A DNA stretch of 64,000 bases, taken from Podospora pseudoanserina. Lineage: Eukaryota > Ascomycota > Sordariomycetes > Sordariales > Podosporaceae. Each line of letters begins with the position of its first letter. The first letter of the stretch is position 1. Below, piece by piece: positions 1 through 11,230 of this stretch. The stretch spans positions 1,488,001 through 1,552,000 of the forward strand of contig NC_085923.1 of assembly GCF_035222485.1 (NCBI RefSeq), read 5' to 3'. Under the pieces are notes generated by a model. The model was not told the origin of the DNA, searched no databases, and worked only from the letters and a program-made list of their open reading frames with translations. The position numbers were made by a program, and so were the translations under genes.

Positions 1-123
1 ATACACTCTTCCTACGGCCTAAAGGCCAGATATCTTGCCTTTTGAAGAATGTTATTACCTAGATCCAGCAAGCCTCTCTCTTGCAGTAACTTTGCATTCC
101 AGCTTGAAAACATATTCATTACA

Positions 124-1208
124 TCAATACCTAGCCCAGCCCCTTTCTCCAGTTGACAACAGTGTTTGAAAGGGAAGTTGACACCACAAAAAGAATGTTG
201 CCGGCCATTTACTGCAATCATTTCCCTCAGTGCTTGACCTGGGAGGCTCAGACCCAGGTTTCCCTTCCCCCTCTTGAGCACTTGGCTCAGCCGGCAACTC
301 AACCACCAGGTTCTCGGATTTCTTTCCAACAAGCTCATGTGCTGGGTAATATTTGTTCGCGACCAGCTCATGGACTGGGCTTTGTTAGCCGCCAGTTCAT
401 GTGTTGGTAACGAAACAAGGATAGTGTTGGGGAGTTTAGCGACATCATGAGTCTCGACATCCTCGCCAGAAATGTCCGCCTGCTTAGTTTTATTCTGCCG
501 GATCATGAAAAGCCTCGTTGTCAAGATTGCCAGTACAATGAGTACAGCAGAGCCAAGTCCGACTCCTATCCCAATTCCTGTTTTCGCAGTCTGGGAAAGT
601 TTCGTTGCTGCTGTCAAGAGCCTCGTTTGCCAATGTTTCCGGCGCTGTGACTGTCCCTATTATGGATGTCGTAGGCGTCATGGAAGGTGCATCTGGGTGT
701 GGATTGTCTTGGATATAAAACATTCTACTGTCACTTTTCCAGTTCGGGTCGTCAGATCGACGGAGCCGAAGTCTATATTCCCGGCTGTCGAGGAGAATTG
801 AGTTGTTGATATTGTCATGGTCCCCGATGTCCCACCATTCCTGGACGCGAGGGTCGGATGAATAGTAGATGTCCTCTACCAGCTTAAACCTTCAGCGACA
901 GCTTGAACAACGGTTCTGGTCAACAATGACGTACTGAGCAAAGTGCCAATTAGGTCCGATCCTGAGTCCCAAGGTCCAGGTCGTAAGTGCCAAATTTCAA
1001 TCGTCAAGGAATCGGAGTATGCCATCCCAACGCTCCATTCAATAAGAAATTTACTGCCGAGAGCAAAGCGTTGCGGAATCCCAGTCAAATCATCGAAAGG
1101 TGGATTGATCCACGTCACGCCCAGTGGTTCAACAGCCGACACTACATGCTGCACTAGAAATGCCAGGCTAACCGCCTGCTGAATTGGTTTGAAGAGCCGG
1201 ACCCCCAT
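124..1208 (-). pseudogene. Decayed secreted-stalk-transmembrane protein, copy 1
   Basis: The reading begins MGVRLFKPIQQ at 1208 with a signal-peptide-like N-terminus. It continues into a beta-rich lumenal domain (GVTWINPP, LTIEIWH, then SREYRLRLRRSDDPNW and FYIQDNP), a Ser/Thr stalk (TPTTS), one membrane helix (TAKTGIGIGVGLG onward) and a cytoplasmic tail with tandem HEL motifs (THELAANK, PVHELVANK, PAHELVGK). The layout is that of fungal Kre9-like or Mid2-like surface proteins. The pieces lie in different frames: the frame changes near 880, near 615 and near 377, with no room for introns at those places. I saw no in-frame stop inside the pieces. It is either a young pseudogene or sequence containing indel errors. 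The second, related gene lies just beyond its 5' end on the same strand. Confidence 0.6.
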
Positions 1209-1790
1209 GGCTTTTTTTGGAAACATAAAGGGTTTACTTCGAGGATGAAGGGGAAAAGAGAAGAACCGGATGACGGAGCGATCAAGTTCACCGACGCGGG
1301 TTCCGACAATATAAGGTAGGTTGTAAAACCCTCCCTCTTTGCTTCTGAAGACCTGTTGGAGGGACCTGTACAACAGCACACGTGTAGGCGTAAGGGACCA
1401 AACAAGTGATGGAAAGTTGTGACACAATCTGTGTATGATGACAGAGTCGAATAAGAGTTTTTGAACAGGTTGCACATTTTGGTGACTTTCTGACACTTGT
1501 CACACTTTGAAGTGGGCACATGTGCCGAGTGGCTCAGCGGGCTATCAAATTGGTCTTTCCATCAAGCGACTCGACATGACAGCACTGCATACCTGTACCC
1601 TTTCGACTGACAGGCTTTACCGCCCCTGGGTTGTTCGCTCTTCTCCTCGACAAATCCCACTTCATCTGTGTATTATTTGGGTGTATACCTATCTACCTAG
1701 CTACAGCCTTCCAACCCCTATGTGTTACATGTCACCAAAACCTAACACCGCGACCATTGATTCGACCGTCACCCTTCAAGATACCCGATT
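1209..1790. other. Spacer between two decayed paralogues
   Basis: I see no coding signal here. It holds the 5' flank of copy 1 and the 3' flank of copy 2. A tRNA-like patch at about 1523-1545 was considered and rejected. Confidence 0.5.
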
Positions 1791-2707
1791 TCAGCTCCCC
1801 GCCTCCACCGACGTAGGCTGAGTAGCCAACTCAGCCGCATTGATATGACCATTAACGCTGTGCACAACGAAAGGGCTTGAGTAAAGCGGTGGTTTGCCAA
1901 TATCATGAACCATTTCCTCATTCGGACCGCTGGCGAAATCCGCCTTGCTGTCTCTGCCCCGCCGCTTCAAGACAAATCTTGTCAGAAGAACAGACAAAGT
2001 TATCAGCAGCAGGGACCCAAGCCCAACTCCAACGCCGATGCCGATCTTCGCTGTCTGAAGCAGATCGCCGTTGTTGACTGGGGTAGAGGGATCAGACGTC
2101 GGGAAGGACTGTACTGGATATCGTCGGTTGTGTCAACGTCGAAAATGTCTCTGTTGACGTCGCCGATGTCATCAGGGATGTTTGGGCTACGTCCTCCAAG
2201 ATAAACGCCCGGCTCTAAAGCGAGCCATTCTCGTAACCGTACTTTTCGATCATGATATCGGCATGGTTACCGGGGGGCGGATCAGTAATAACCAGCACGA
2301 AGCGTGGGTTGTTGGCAATGGCTTTGCTGTCGATGTTGTCACCCTCTCCGATGACCCACTGGAGCGTCTGTTGGTTCTGTGCGTCTTCTGAAAGCTGAAA
2401 GGTCAAAAGACTTTCTCCTGCCATCATCGTGGGCTTTGATGAGTGGTAGGTACCCACGAGCTAGAATGCCAATAACATCACCATCCCTCTTCTGCGTCCA
2501 CTGCCGAACTTCGAGTGTGATTTTCCGGAGTCCAGCCGCTACCCAGGTGACCTAGATCTTTTGCCCAATGACATAGTGTTCTTGCAGATCTCGCGACTAA
2601 TATGGTGGGATGGTGAAGCGGTCGGCTCGTGCAAGCGATGTATGTAGTACCCAAAAGATAATAAACGAGACTCCCCGTGGCACACCAAATGGGATAGCGA
2701 CGTCCAT
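1791..2707 (-). pseudogene. Decayed secreted-stalk-transmembrane protein, copy 2
   Basis: This is a paralogue of copy 1. The reading starts MDVAIPFGVPRG at 2707 with a clear signal peptide (VSFIIFWVLHTSLARA). It passes through FTIPPY, HYVIGQKI and VTWVAAGLRKITLEVRQW, then LLTFQLSEDAQNQ and VLVITDPPPGNHADI. A Ser/Thr stalk follows (TSATSTETFSTLTQP), then a membrane helix (TAKIGIGVGVGLGS onward) and a basic tail, with a stop at 1791. Three in-frame TAG stops (complement of 2597-2599, 2552-2554 and 2215-2217) sit where CAG glutamine codons would fit, which is the change RIP makes. Frame also shifts near 2460 and near 2105. It is a pseudogene. The family function is not established; surface sensor or cell-wall roles are guesses from the layout. 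Confidence 0.7.
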
Positions 2708-3366
2708 CTTGAAGCTGCCCAGAAGGAAAAAGAGCAAAGAGCGGTAGAACAGATTGTCTGGTGGGACTGGGTTTTATATTGGTTAAATCTGGGTCCATCT
2801 TTGGCTCGGCGCTCAGCAATACACAACAGCATGGCAGTGAAGCTCTTCACAGCTAGACCAGCAGAGAGGAAGAAGATATTGAATGCTGACTTCTATTCCT
2901 GTCACGGTCTTGGCCCCGTATCATCCCGCGAAAAAGGCTCCGAAAAGCTCCCAGAAATTGAAGTGGCGCTCCAAAAAAGGAATCAGACCCAATAAACAGG
3001 TGATACAACGAAGGTAGTCGACCTCCCGATACATCTGTTGTGATACACCGGGATGCAACACGAAGACCGAGTATCAGCAAGATCCCGGGAAACCCCCTGT
3101 TCTGTGTCTACCTTCAACTGGTTGCCTTGAATCTCGAGAAAGGGTGGACCACCATCTAATGACGGATTCTGTTTCATATATCGTGTTCGCATTTTCATGA
3201 AATTTACTTGTCGATGACAATCCCTCAATCACTTCCACCAGCCTGGTATAAAACAACAAATGATAGGGATCCGTGAGAACCTTTCAAAATCTCTCCACAT
3301 TACCCCCTTCAGCACAATACAGGATGTAGGTATACAAGAAGATCAGTAGATGTTATCTCCAGTGCC
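2708..3366. other. Intergenic, nothing recognised
   Basis: Short open frames on both strands here have no recognisable domain or splice logic. The stretch holds the 5' flank of the copy 2 pseudogene and the 3' flank of the Met-rich gene. Confidence 0.4.
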
Positions 3367-4968
3367 TCATGGAGAGCGAGCCATGTTGCCCTCCGACATG
3401 CTCTTGTTCATCATATGGCCCATGGACACATAGCGCGACAGCCAGCTGACCTCACGAGCCTTGTGGCCATTGCAACCCTTGCATCCTTTGCGAGCCTGCT
3501 CAAGACCGATCATGCCGGCGCTGACACCGTTCTTCTGACCAGCGGTGGCAGCAAGGCCAGTCCAGCTCAAACGCTTGCTACCCTTCTTGGTCTGAGAGGC
3601 GGCATAGTAGTTGGACATGGCAGCAATCTCCCGTTTCTCGGCGCAGTCGCGATCGATCATCATGTTGCTGTCCATGCAGCTAGGAGTGCCCGAGGAAGCA
3701 CCCATCGACATTTGGGCAGAGAACATCATCATCATGTAGTCCTCCATCATCAGGCCGGAGCACATCATCTCCATGTTCATGGCGTCTTGGCTCATCTTGC
3801 CCATAGACATAGCCTTCTTGTTGTCCATGATGAAGACGCCACCGCAGAAACGACCGCTCATGTTTTGGCGCACGCTCTCAAGAACACCCATTTGAGCGAA
3901 AGGATCAGTCGTCATGGCGAAGTGCTCCATGTGAACTCCCTTGCGGTCATTCATCATCATGTCCATTGACTGGTGGTGGGCAGGCTCGCTGTCCATGGTG
4001 GATTCACCACGGGGCATCATGAACTCGCAGGCAGCGGCACCGAAGGAGTAGATCTCGAGCTTGCACATCTTCTCAGCGGGCAGGTCGGAGCAGAGCTGAG
4101 CCATGGCCTGGGAGACGAGGACGGCACTATCGTTGTGGCAAAGGACGACGCAGCGGTTCATAGAGTCGTCGAGGAGAGCAGTGCGCATCTGGGCGTAGAG
4201 GTTTCTGCGGACTTGGCTGGGCATCACCATGCAACGCTGGAGCATCATGCACATCATGTCGAAGGGCATACCCCAGGTGGGCATGCAGATGCACATCATG
4301 GGACGGTTAAACATGCGAGAGAGCATAGGAAGGGCTTGCTGGTGGCAGTGGCGAGAGCTTGTATCGGTTAGTTGTGGTCTCTAAACACACCAGGCAAAAA
4401 ATGAGAGGACATACCTCATACCCATCCCGCCCATGAACATCCACTTCTCATTGTCCATCTCCGGGCCCATCATCCAACCCTCAGATTCCATGGCGCACAT
4501 GTGCATCTGCTCTCTGCTGTTGAGCATCCAGCACATGCCCATGACCATCAAGGCACAGGTGCACATCCACATGGCGAACATGGCACCAGGCATCATCATC
4601 CAGAGCGGGACAGCCATAACCATCATGCATATCTCCATGCACGTGAGCATGGTGTGTATCATCATGTCTCCCATGTCGGCCCAGGCCATATGCTTGCGCT
4701 GGGTGAGCATGGCCCAGCACATGTTGGGCATCATTCGCATCATCTGCATTATTTCCTGCCACATCATTGACCACATTGGCTGCTGAGATCGAGGGGTGGT
4801 ACCGCAGGCGCCATCGCAAAGTGGTGGGATGTAGGTGACGGGGGTAGCCATCATCGACTTCATGGCGGCGGGCTTCATGTTCTTGTTGGCCATCATGGGC
4901 ATGATGTTGGGACATGAACCCGTTGTTGGTGAAACCACAGGAGATTCAGGTGGCGAGAATCGGCGCAT
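3367..4968 (-). CDS. Methionine-saturated alpha/beta-hydrolase-like membrane protein
   Basis: Two exons (4415-4968 and 3367-4357) flank a 57-base intron with a GTATGT donor, an ACTAAC branch site and an AAG acceptor, giving 514 aa from the ATG at 4968; a start at 4907 is possible. By my count about 100 residues are methionine, near 19%, and about 25% in exon 1. Cysteine is also common. Exon 1 ends with two probable membrane segments (about residues 105-160) and then NEKWMFMGGMGM. Exon 2 carries FNRPMMCICMPTWGMPFD, then RCVVLCHNDSAVLVSQAM, KLEIYSFGAAACEFMMP, HMEHFAM and SGRFCGGVF. The spacing of these blocks recalls a widespread fungal serine hydrolase family (DUF676-like, HSQGG-type nucleophile elbow). 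Here HSQGG reads HNDSA, and aliphatic or aromatic positions have become Met. I infer a non-hydrolytic paralogue. Metal binding or redox buffering is speculative. The frame is open throughout, so it is not decaying. Confidence 0.75.
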
Positions 4969-7963
4969 GACCTTAAGGGCGAGTAAAACGAATGTGGTGT
5001 AAGGAGCGTGGTGGTGAGGCAACGAACATGATGGCGCAATCTGTGATGAGCGACTCGTTATAGCTTTGAGGCAACGCGTCTTGGTGATTTGGGCCACTTG
5101 TTTTTTCCTCCATTCCAAACAGTGAATTCCCTGAGCCGTGCGGCAGTCGCAAGAGAGACGGACTGAGACCGACCACCTGGCATTCCAGGGTAGCCAGCAT
5201 CTGGCGGGCAAAAAACGTTAGCAAAAATGTAGGCAATTTCCAGTCTGCTTGTTCCAAGTTCCTAAGCGTGTTGACTTATCAGTAGTCGCGTACCATTCCT
5301 GAGAAAGACGAGGCGCGTCTGGACCCGACAGAGCAGACCAAGCCAAGTAAGGGAGAGAATGCAGGGGTAAAATTGTTCAATAGGTCAAGATAGGTAAAAT
5401 ATGAGCCAACTTTAACTGCTTTTGAAACAATGACAGACATTCCGTTCTGCAGAGCTGACATCCTTTTTGATCAGAGTAATTGTGGTCAGACCCCCACGTC
5501 GACCACACTGCCAAAGAAGTTGCATGTTTCCAAAGCCGGTCGTCCCACAGCCGTTCCTTCCTCTACTTCACAGTCGACACGTCTCCCTTCTTGCCCAAAG
5601 TGACACACACTGGACTTGACAACTTCCGAGCCGGAGACACTGACCCAGAGTCTCCACCGACCTCTGGAGGGGTTTTCTTCTGTCAGTCTCCCACCCCTAG
5701 GGACATCATCCCACCCTCCCCCTCACGGCGCCTGAACTCATCAAGACGAGTCTTTGAGGCCCGTGCTCGCTCGTCATAGAGGAGTAGGTGATAGCTTCAA
5801 CCATTACCGGAACCGTTCTTGGATGTCACCAGCTAATTACTGAAGTTTGTGAACACCGCGGGGATTTTCTCCCCTTCTGCGCGATCCCATCGAGCAACAG
5901 CTCTCCTCTCTGACACAGCCGACAGGTCACGTACTCTGCTGGGCATCGTCATATATATTCTATCGCCCTCAGTGTTGCCCATGATATCCGCCGCTTGTGC
6001 TTAGATGGTGATGGCACCATAACATAGCGCTTCTCCGCTCAATTCCGCCTGTCAACAAGACACATTTACAGTGCTGTCGGAAGTGTTTGGCGTAATGCTT
6101 CACTTTTACCATCGGACGATGCGCTGATCTTCTCTGTTTTGGGACAACTGCAGCAACAACACGGCCCCAGGGCTCGCTAGAGAAGTGTCACCCTCCAGCA
6201 GAGCAAAAGGACACCGACTTGCATGGGAGATGAGAATCTCCGGTGCCACAACATGCCCCATATATGAACCAACTCCTCAACCGGTATTCTGGCTTCACTT
6301 ACCGCCAAACCTCCTTCGACATTCTCTCCAGCAGTCTCGCATTCAACGTGAGGTTGGTATCAAATCTCCCGGTCAGTTACCATGAGCCCTCCACTCGCTG
6401 GCGACATAGTCCGAAATGATTTCCGTCGCGACAATGGAGTGGCCCTTCCCGTCCCACAAGCTTGGGCTGGTGTTTTTTTTTTTATTTCGGAACGCCTATA
6501 TGAATCGATGCGCACGATCATACCTTGACGATCCATCCTCCCCGCAAGTTGTCATGTTATGTGCCTGTCAATCTGCATGCCGCCCTGGGTAAATCAGCCC
6601 CGCGAACGTCACATCAGCCACCACCCCTCTCCGTCCCGATCACTTATACGTTCCCGGGGAGAACAGGAGGTCTCTTCCGTAATCATATTGACGTGTCTAG
6701 CAGCGCTTCTCTTCCGTGCAGTCCGGCAGGCTCTCCACCCCTGTGCCCTCCTTTTCCGGCCGGCCCTGGCGAGATCTCTGTGCTATGTCAGTTCGCAGCG
6801 CAACGGTGTGGCTGCTACCCAGGTTTTTCTCGTTGATTTTCATGTTGATCAGGAACAGATATTTCCCGCACAAATGATTTTCTGGTATCCCATGCGACAC
6901 CTCTAGCTGTTGGATTTATTCAAATCACATCTATGCTTTATCGGAAAATAAAAATCGACATGGATTGCGGTTGGATCTGGCAGGAGAATCAGGCTTCATA
7001 GTCGGAGAATGGACCACCTATCCAGATTTCAACAGCGCTCTTCAGGCTCTAATGTTGTCTCTTGACATCATTGCGTTGCATCACTCAATAACTGAGACCT
7101 CGACAGGATGTAGGTAGAGGGGCCGGGATATTGAGTTCGCTGGTTTTCTCAACGTTTCATCAAAGAGACGGTGAAAAGGGGCACCAATGGGAAATTTTCT
7201 CTTGTCTCTGGCCGAACAGGACCTCCCTCTGGACGGCTGAACACCACATCCGTGGATGTCTGATCATAAGGGCCAGCAGCCGTGGCATGTTTGTCTACCG
7301 CGGCATATAGGAGTCTGCGCATTGGGAAACCTGTTTGCCTTCACTTCATGGCATGGCTTGAGCCAATGGACGCCCGAACAACATAGCATAGTGCCTGATT
7401 CTGACTATCTGGTCACTTTGTGGTGAGTTGGTACCTACTATATGTTCATTTACTGGATTATCTATGATCAGCACGACTCTTTCCTATTCTTGCCAAGTAC
7501 ATGAGCGGGTGTGCTGAAGCTATCGTGAAGGCCAGAGCCACCAAGAGAAGTTCAACCTCGAAGCACTAGCTACTTTATTCTCATGCCAGTTGACATCATC
7601 TCTGCCAAAAGTAGAGACCTCCGAGATGCAACTAGGACCTTGTCACAACCAACATCTCGATCCCTTCATGAAGAAAACTTGGAATAGCGTCGCAAGCAGA
7701 AACTGGAGACATCGGCTCTGCTGCCTCGAGATCAGAGACTCTATCGAACATACTGTTTCGATGGAGGTCTCTGTGGAAGATAACCGCGCGATCAAGTCCG
7801 ACGACGACGATAAATAGAGGCTTCTTCTCCTCGTTTTGGACACCATTCTTCTCACCAGCAGTAGTAAGCACCAGCAGCAGCAAGCACCAGCCTCTCTCCT
7901 GATCTCACCAACCAGCAAAACTCAAACTTGATCTTTCCCAAAGACCCAAACCAAACACGAAAA
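4969..7963. other. Long intergenic region
   Basis: About 3 kb separates the divergent Met-rich gene and the small secreted protein gene. Open frames such as 6525-6906 and 7590-7817 (+) show no domain, signal peptide or splice pattern that I trust. It probably holds both promoters. The last 100 bases before 7964 are CA/AGC-rich, as in fungal 5' leaders. Confidence 0.4.
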
Positions 7964-8710
7964 ATGAAGACCGCCATCTTCTCCCTCCTTGCTCTGGCCA
8001 CCTCGGCCCTCGCCGGGCCCGTCGTGACGGATAGCCAGCTCTCTCCCCGCCAGCTCGAGGGCCAGGCTGATCAGCTCGACACTCTGCTTGCTCTTGTGCA
8101 GACTCATACCGGCAACATTAGTACGCCACGCCTTTCCCCTTCACATTCCACCCCTTGCTGACATTGACCACTTCACCAGACTCCACCACCGCCGCGGTCC
8201 AAGACAACCCCTCCGTTGACCAGCAAAACGCCGCCGCCGCCGCCCTCGCCCCCGACTTCAACGCCATCACCAGCGCTCTCACCTCGGCCACCACCCTCCT
8301 TGCCAAGCGCGCATGGGAGGACACTGTTATCTTTGCCCGCACCGGCGGCGATGACAAGGATGGTGGCCACGGCGGCGGCAAGGACGGCCCGAATAAGTCC
8401 TGCACTAAAGAGTGTCTCCTTGTCAAGATTGAGCTCTTGGTTTGGGAGATTGCTTGCACGATCAAGTTGGTGATTATCAAGCTTGGGTTGGGTAAGCTTT
8501 CCCAGCTGGACCAGGAGAGGGGGGGGAGTGATGCTAACCAGGGAAATAGCCTGCGTCCTCCAGATTCTGACTCCGTTGTTGTTGGCTCTTGTTGGGTTGA
8601 TCAAGGCTCTTGATAAGGTTGTACTGGGATTGGTGATTGTGGTTAAGGCGCTGCTGCACACTATTTTGGGGACTGTGGCTGGGGCTTTGTTGGCGCTTAT
8701 TATCTGGTAA
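7964..8710 (+). CDS. Small secreted protein with hydrophobic helical C-terminus
   Basis: There are three exons (7964-8120, 8180-8491, 8550-8710). The introns have GTACGC/CCAG and GTAAGC/TAG borders with a GCTAAC branch site in the second. The product, about 209 aa, starts MKTAIFSLLALATSALA (signal peptide), then GPVVTDSQLSPRQLEGQ. A middle part (about residues 54-105) is Ala/Asp-rich and includes a Gly/His/Asp stretch (GGDDKDGGHGGGKDG). Then comes a Cys pair (SCTKEC), and the last 100 residues are almost continuous amphipathic or hydrophobic helix with further Cys (WEIACTIKLVIIKLGLACVL) and a long Leu/Val/Ala run ending ALLALIIW. I recall similar unnamed secreted proteins in Sordariomycetes but know no function. 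It could be a surface-active or membrane-inserting protein. Confidence 0.8.
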
Positions 8711-9232
8711 GGTGGTGCCAGAAGCTTGTGGCTGGAAGAGAGAGATTGCTATGATGGGGTTGAGAAGTGCGGTGGATAATATGTAATACACGCTTTGCTG
8801 GTGGAAATCGAAGGGGACGGCTTGGGGGCTGGTTGGGGATGGGGGTCGCTTTGAAGAGTTGATGATGCTGGGTGTCATATCTGTCGTTTACGCTTCGCTT
8901 CGCTTCGTTGTTGTTGGGTTCTTGCTAGCTACATTATTGCAGTAGTTTACTGTCGTTAATCTCAGTCTTCTCTAATCTTGGCAGCTTGACCTGCTACAGT
9001 GACCATGGTTGGTGATATGCCTACCTAGTATGGAAAGGCTATGGATCCATAGTCCACTCAGGTAGGAAACAGGGAAGCACCAAGGACTTGGTTGATCAGG
9101 AAACGCCCAGCACGAGTTGAGATTTGAGTAGCCACTGGCCAGCATGCCCACAGCCGTCGTCATGCCGGTCATCACCCGGCAACACCTGTCGAGGAGTAAC
9201 CGCGTGATGGCAAGACAGTGGGCCTATATATA
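8711..9232. other. 3' flank of secreted protein gene and transposon target
   Basis: No coding signal is seen. A CTTCG-rich patch (CGCTTCGCTTCGCTTCG) lies near 8890-8907. The stretch ends in the TA at 9231-9232, which is the left copy of the target duplication of the DNA transposon. Confidence 0.45.
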
Positions 9233-9274
9233 GGTTGGATGACAAGGAAGTGGACCACATATGGATGTGGCCCA
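9233..9274 (+). repeat. Left terminal inverted repeat
   Basis: It begins GGTTGGATGACAAGGAAG and matches the complement of 11134-11175 at about 37 of 42 positions. Two of the differences are G/A or C/T transitions. Confidence 0.85.
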
Positions 9275-9418
9275 GGTAAGTTTGAACTACCCAAGCCATC
9301 TACCCACATTAAACCCTTCATAACCCTGGACCCCCGATATCAACACACACTTTATATTCCACCCACAGAGACCAAAATGAAGCTTTTCTTTTACTTTTTT
9401 TGCTCCAGGTACCCACCA

Positions 9419-11021
9419 ATGGCCAAATATACCGAGGAGGATGTTAAAAATGCCCAGAAAGACATTGCCGCTGGTATAAGCCAGCGAAAAGCGTCCAACA
9501 AGCACGGGATTCCACGTTCCACCCTGAAGCACCGCATTAATGGTACCCTACCAAGGAACCTTGCCCATGAAAACCAACAGCGACTTTCTCACGGCCAAGA
9601 AGACCTCATTGTTCAATGGATCCTTCGTCAGGAAAGCCTTATCTACGCTCCCACCCATGCCAATATGAAGGCTTTAGCGGCCACTTTACTGGCTAAACAA
9701 GGCGATCCCAACCCCCTTAGCAAGCACTAGATATCCCACTTTATTAGCCGTTATCCCGATATTAAAACAAAGGTTAGAAAGAAAATTGACTACGCCAGAG
9801 TCAACGAAGCTACCCCGGAAAATTTCAACAAGTTCTTTAACCTATATTCCACCGTTAACTGGATCAAGCCTAGGCACAGGTATAACCACGATGAGGTGGG
9901 TATAATGGAAGGCCAAGGAGAAAACGGCTTAGTTATTGGGTCTTCGAAGCGGGACAAGAAGTCTATATACGTTAAACAGAACGGAAGAAGGACCTGGACC
10001 ACCATACTTAAGTATATCTCACAAGACGGGAGAGTCCTCCCCCCCGGGGTCATCTTTAAAGGCAAAACCCTTCAAAAAGCAATAGTTTAAGGACCAATTG
10101 GACAAGGACTGGTATGTGGCTATATCAGAGAATGGCTGGATCAGCAATAACCCTACCGTTGGTTGGCTTAAAGAGGTCTTTATACCCAGGACTGAACCTG
10201 AGGATCTATTAGAACCCCGTCTTCTTATTTGTGATGGCCATGGCTTACATACTACTAACGACTTCATGATCCGGTACTACAGGAGCAATATTTACCTTCT
10301 TTTCCTGCCCCCCCACTGCTCTCACGTCCTTCAACCCCTTAACATTAGCTGCTTTTCCAGTGTAAAGAAGGCGTATAAGAGGCTTGTGGCTGTGAACGAC
10401 GCCCTCACTAACTGTACGCCTAACGGCAAGGTCGACTTGGTCCGGCTGTATAACCTTGCCCGCAAGCAAGGCTTCAGGAAAGAGAATATTGCCGGCGGCT
10501 AGCGTGGGACAGGATTATGGCCCATACGTAGGCGCAAACCGCTCTTTTCAAGCCAGGTGGTAGTCCCTGTGGTGCCCTTGGATCTCTCTTCAAAAACACC
10601 TACTTTCCATACCGTGGGGGATTCCCAGGTGGCCAAGAAGGTCAGGGACCTACTCAAGAACCATACACCGGCCGGAAAACGGCTTGCGGCAAGGACTCTC
10701 ACCAGTACTATACTGACCCTGATATCTGAGGCATCCATCCACAAAGCTGATGCGGCAAGGCACCAACAGAACGCCCAGAAGGCCCAGGAAGCAAGAAAAA
10801 GGCGCAAGTTGAATAGAGAAGACTCGAATTCCAAGTTTGTGAGGCTCTGTGATCTGGAAGAGGCCCGCATTGAAGGGAGGGTGGTGGAGGAAGAGGTGGT
10901 AGCCAAGGAGGATGTGGAGCAGCCAGAGCCAGCCCAGCCTGTGCGGCGCAGCGCACGTCATCGGGTTCAAACCAGGCGCAAGCGAGAAGCAGATGCAATG
11001 TCTGACTCTGACAGTGATTGA
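9419..11021 (+). pseudogene. Broken pogo-like transposase
   Basis: Order of parts: an N-terminal psq-type HTH (MAKYTEEDVKNAQKDIAAG, ISQRKASNKHGIPRSTLK), a CENP-B-like HTH (EDLIVQWILRQE), then a DDE_1 catalytic part with NHDEVGIMEG for the first Asp, LLICDGHGLHTTNDF for the second, and LPPHCSHVLQPLNISCF for the third. In relatives the last motif is QPLD, so the third acidic residue is Asn here. In-frame TAG stops occur at 9728-9730, near 10089 and at 10500-10502. At each the family normally has Trp (HWISHF, KQWFKD, GGWRGTG), so TGG to TAG fits RIP on the other strand. One single-base shift lies in an A run near 10075-10080. The C-terminal tail (from about 10503) is long, basic then acidic, ending MSDSDSD. 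Confidence 0.85.
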
Positions 11022-11133
11022 GCTACATTTTGGTATAACTCCCATAGAAATTGACCCAATATTAGTCTTGTTGTGGCCAGTGTGAGCATTCAGGGGTAAT
11101 CTCAACAAGGTTGTGTGGCTGGTGTGGTGGTGG

Positions 11134-11175
11134 TGGACCAGATCCATATATGGTCCATTTCCTGGTCATCCAACC
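11134..11175 (-). repeat. Right terminal inverted repeat
   Basis: Complement of the left repeat; read inward it starts GGTTGGATGACCAGGAAA. It is followed directly by TA at 11176-11177. Confidence 0.85.
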
Positions 11176-11230
11176 TACCCCAAGTCTGTTCCAAGCTACC
11201 AGCGAAGTAGCTAACGTAGCTGGATTCATT

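Larger units (their letters stand above)
9233..11175 (+). mobile_element. Fot1/pogo-type Tc1/mariner DNA transposon, inactive
   Basis: The element is 1,943 bp. It is bounded by inverted repeats of about 42 bp that both begin GGTTGGATGAC (9233 onward, and the complement of 11175 backward) with about five mismatches. A TA lies at 9231-9232 and at 11176-11177, the target duplication of this superfamily. It contains one transposase gene in plus orientation, which is broken. No second element is nested in it. The mismatches between the repeats and the three TAG stops in place of Trp codons suggest an old copy altered by RIP. Confidence 0.9.

Noticed and set aside
1507-1600. tRNA-Leu-like start (GTGCCGAGTGGCTCAGCGGG)
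   Set aside because: No B box or T arm follows within 150 bases and no acceptor stem can be paired.
3415-4371. His-rich plus-strand frames opposite the Met-rich gene
   Set aside because: CAT codons are the complement of ATG; the minus-strand reading has the intron and family motifs.
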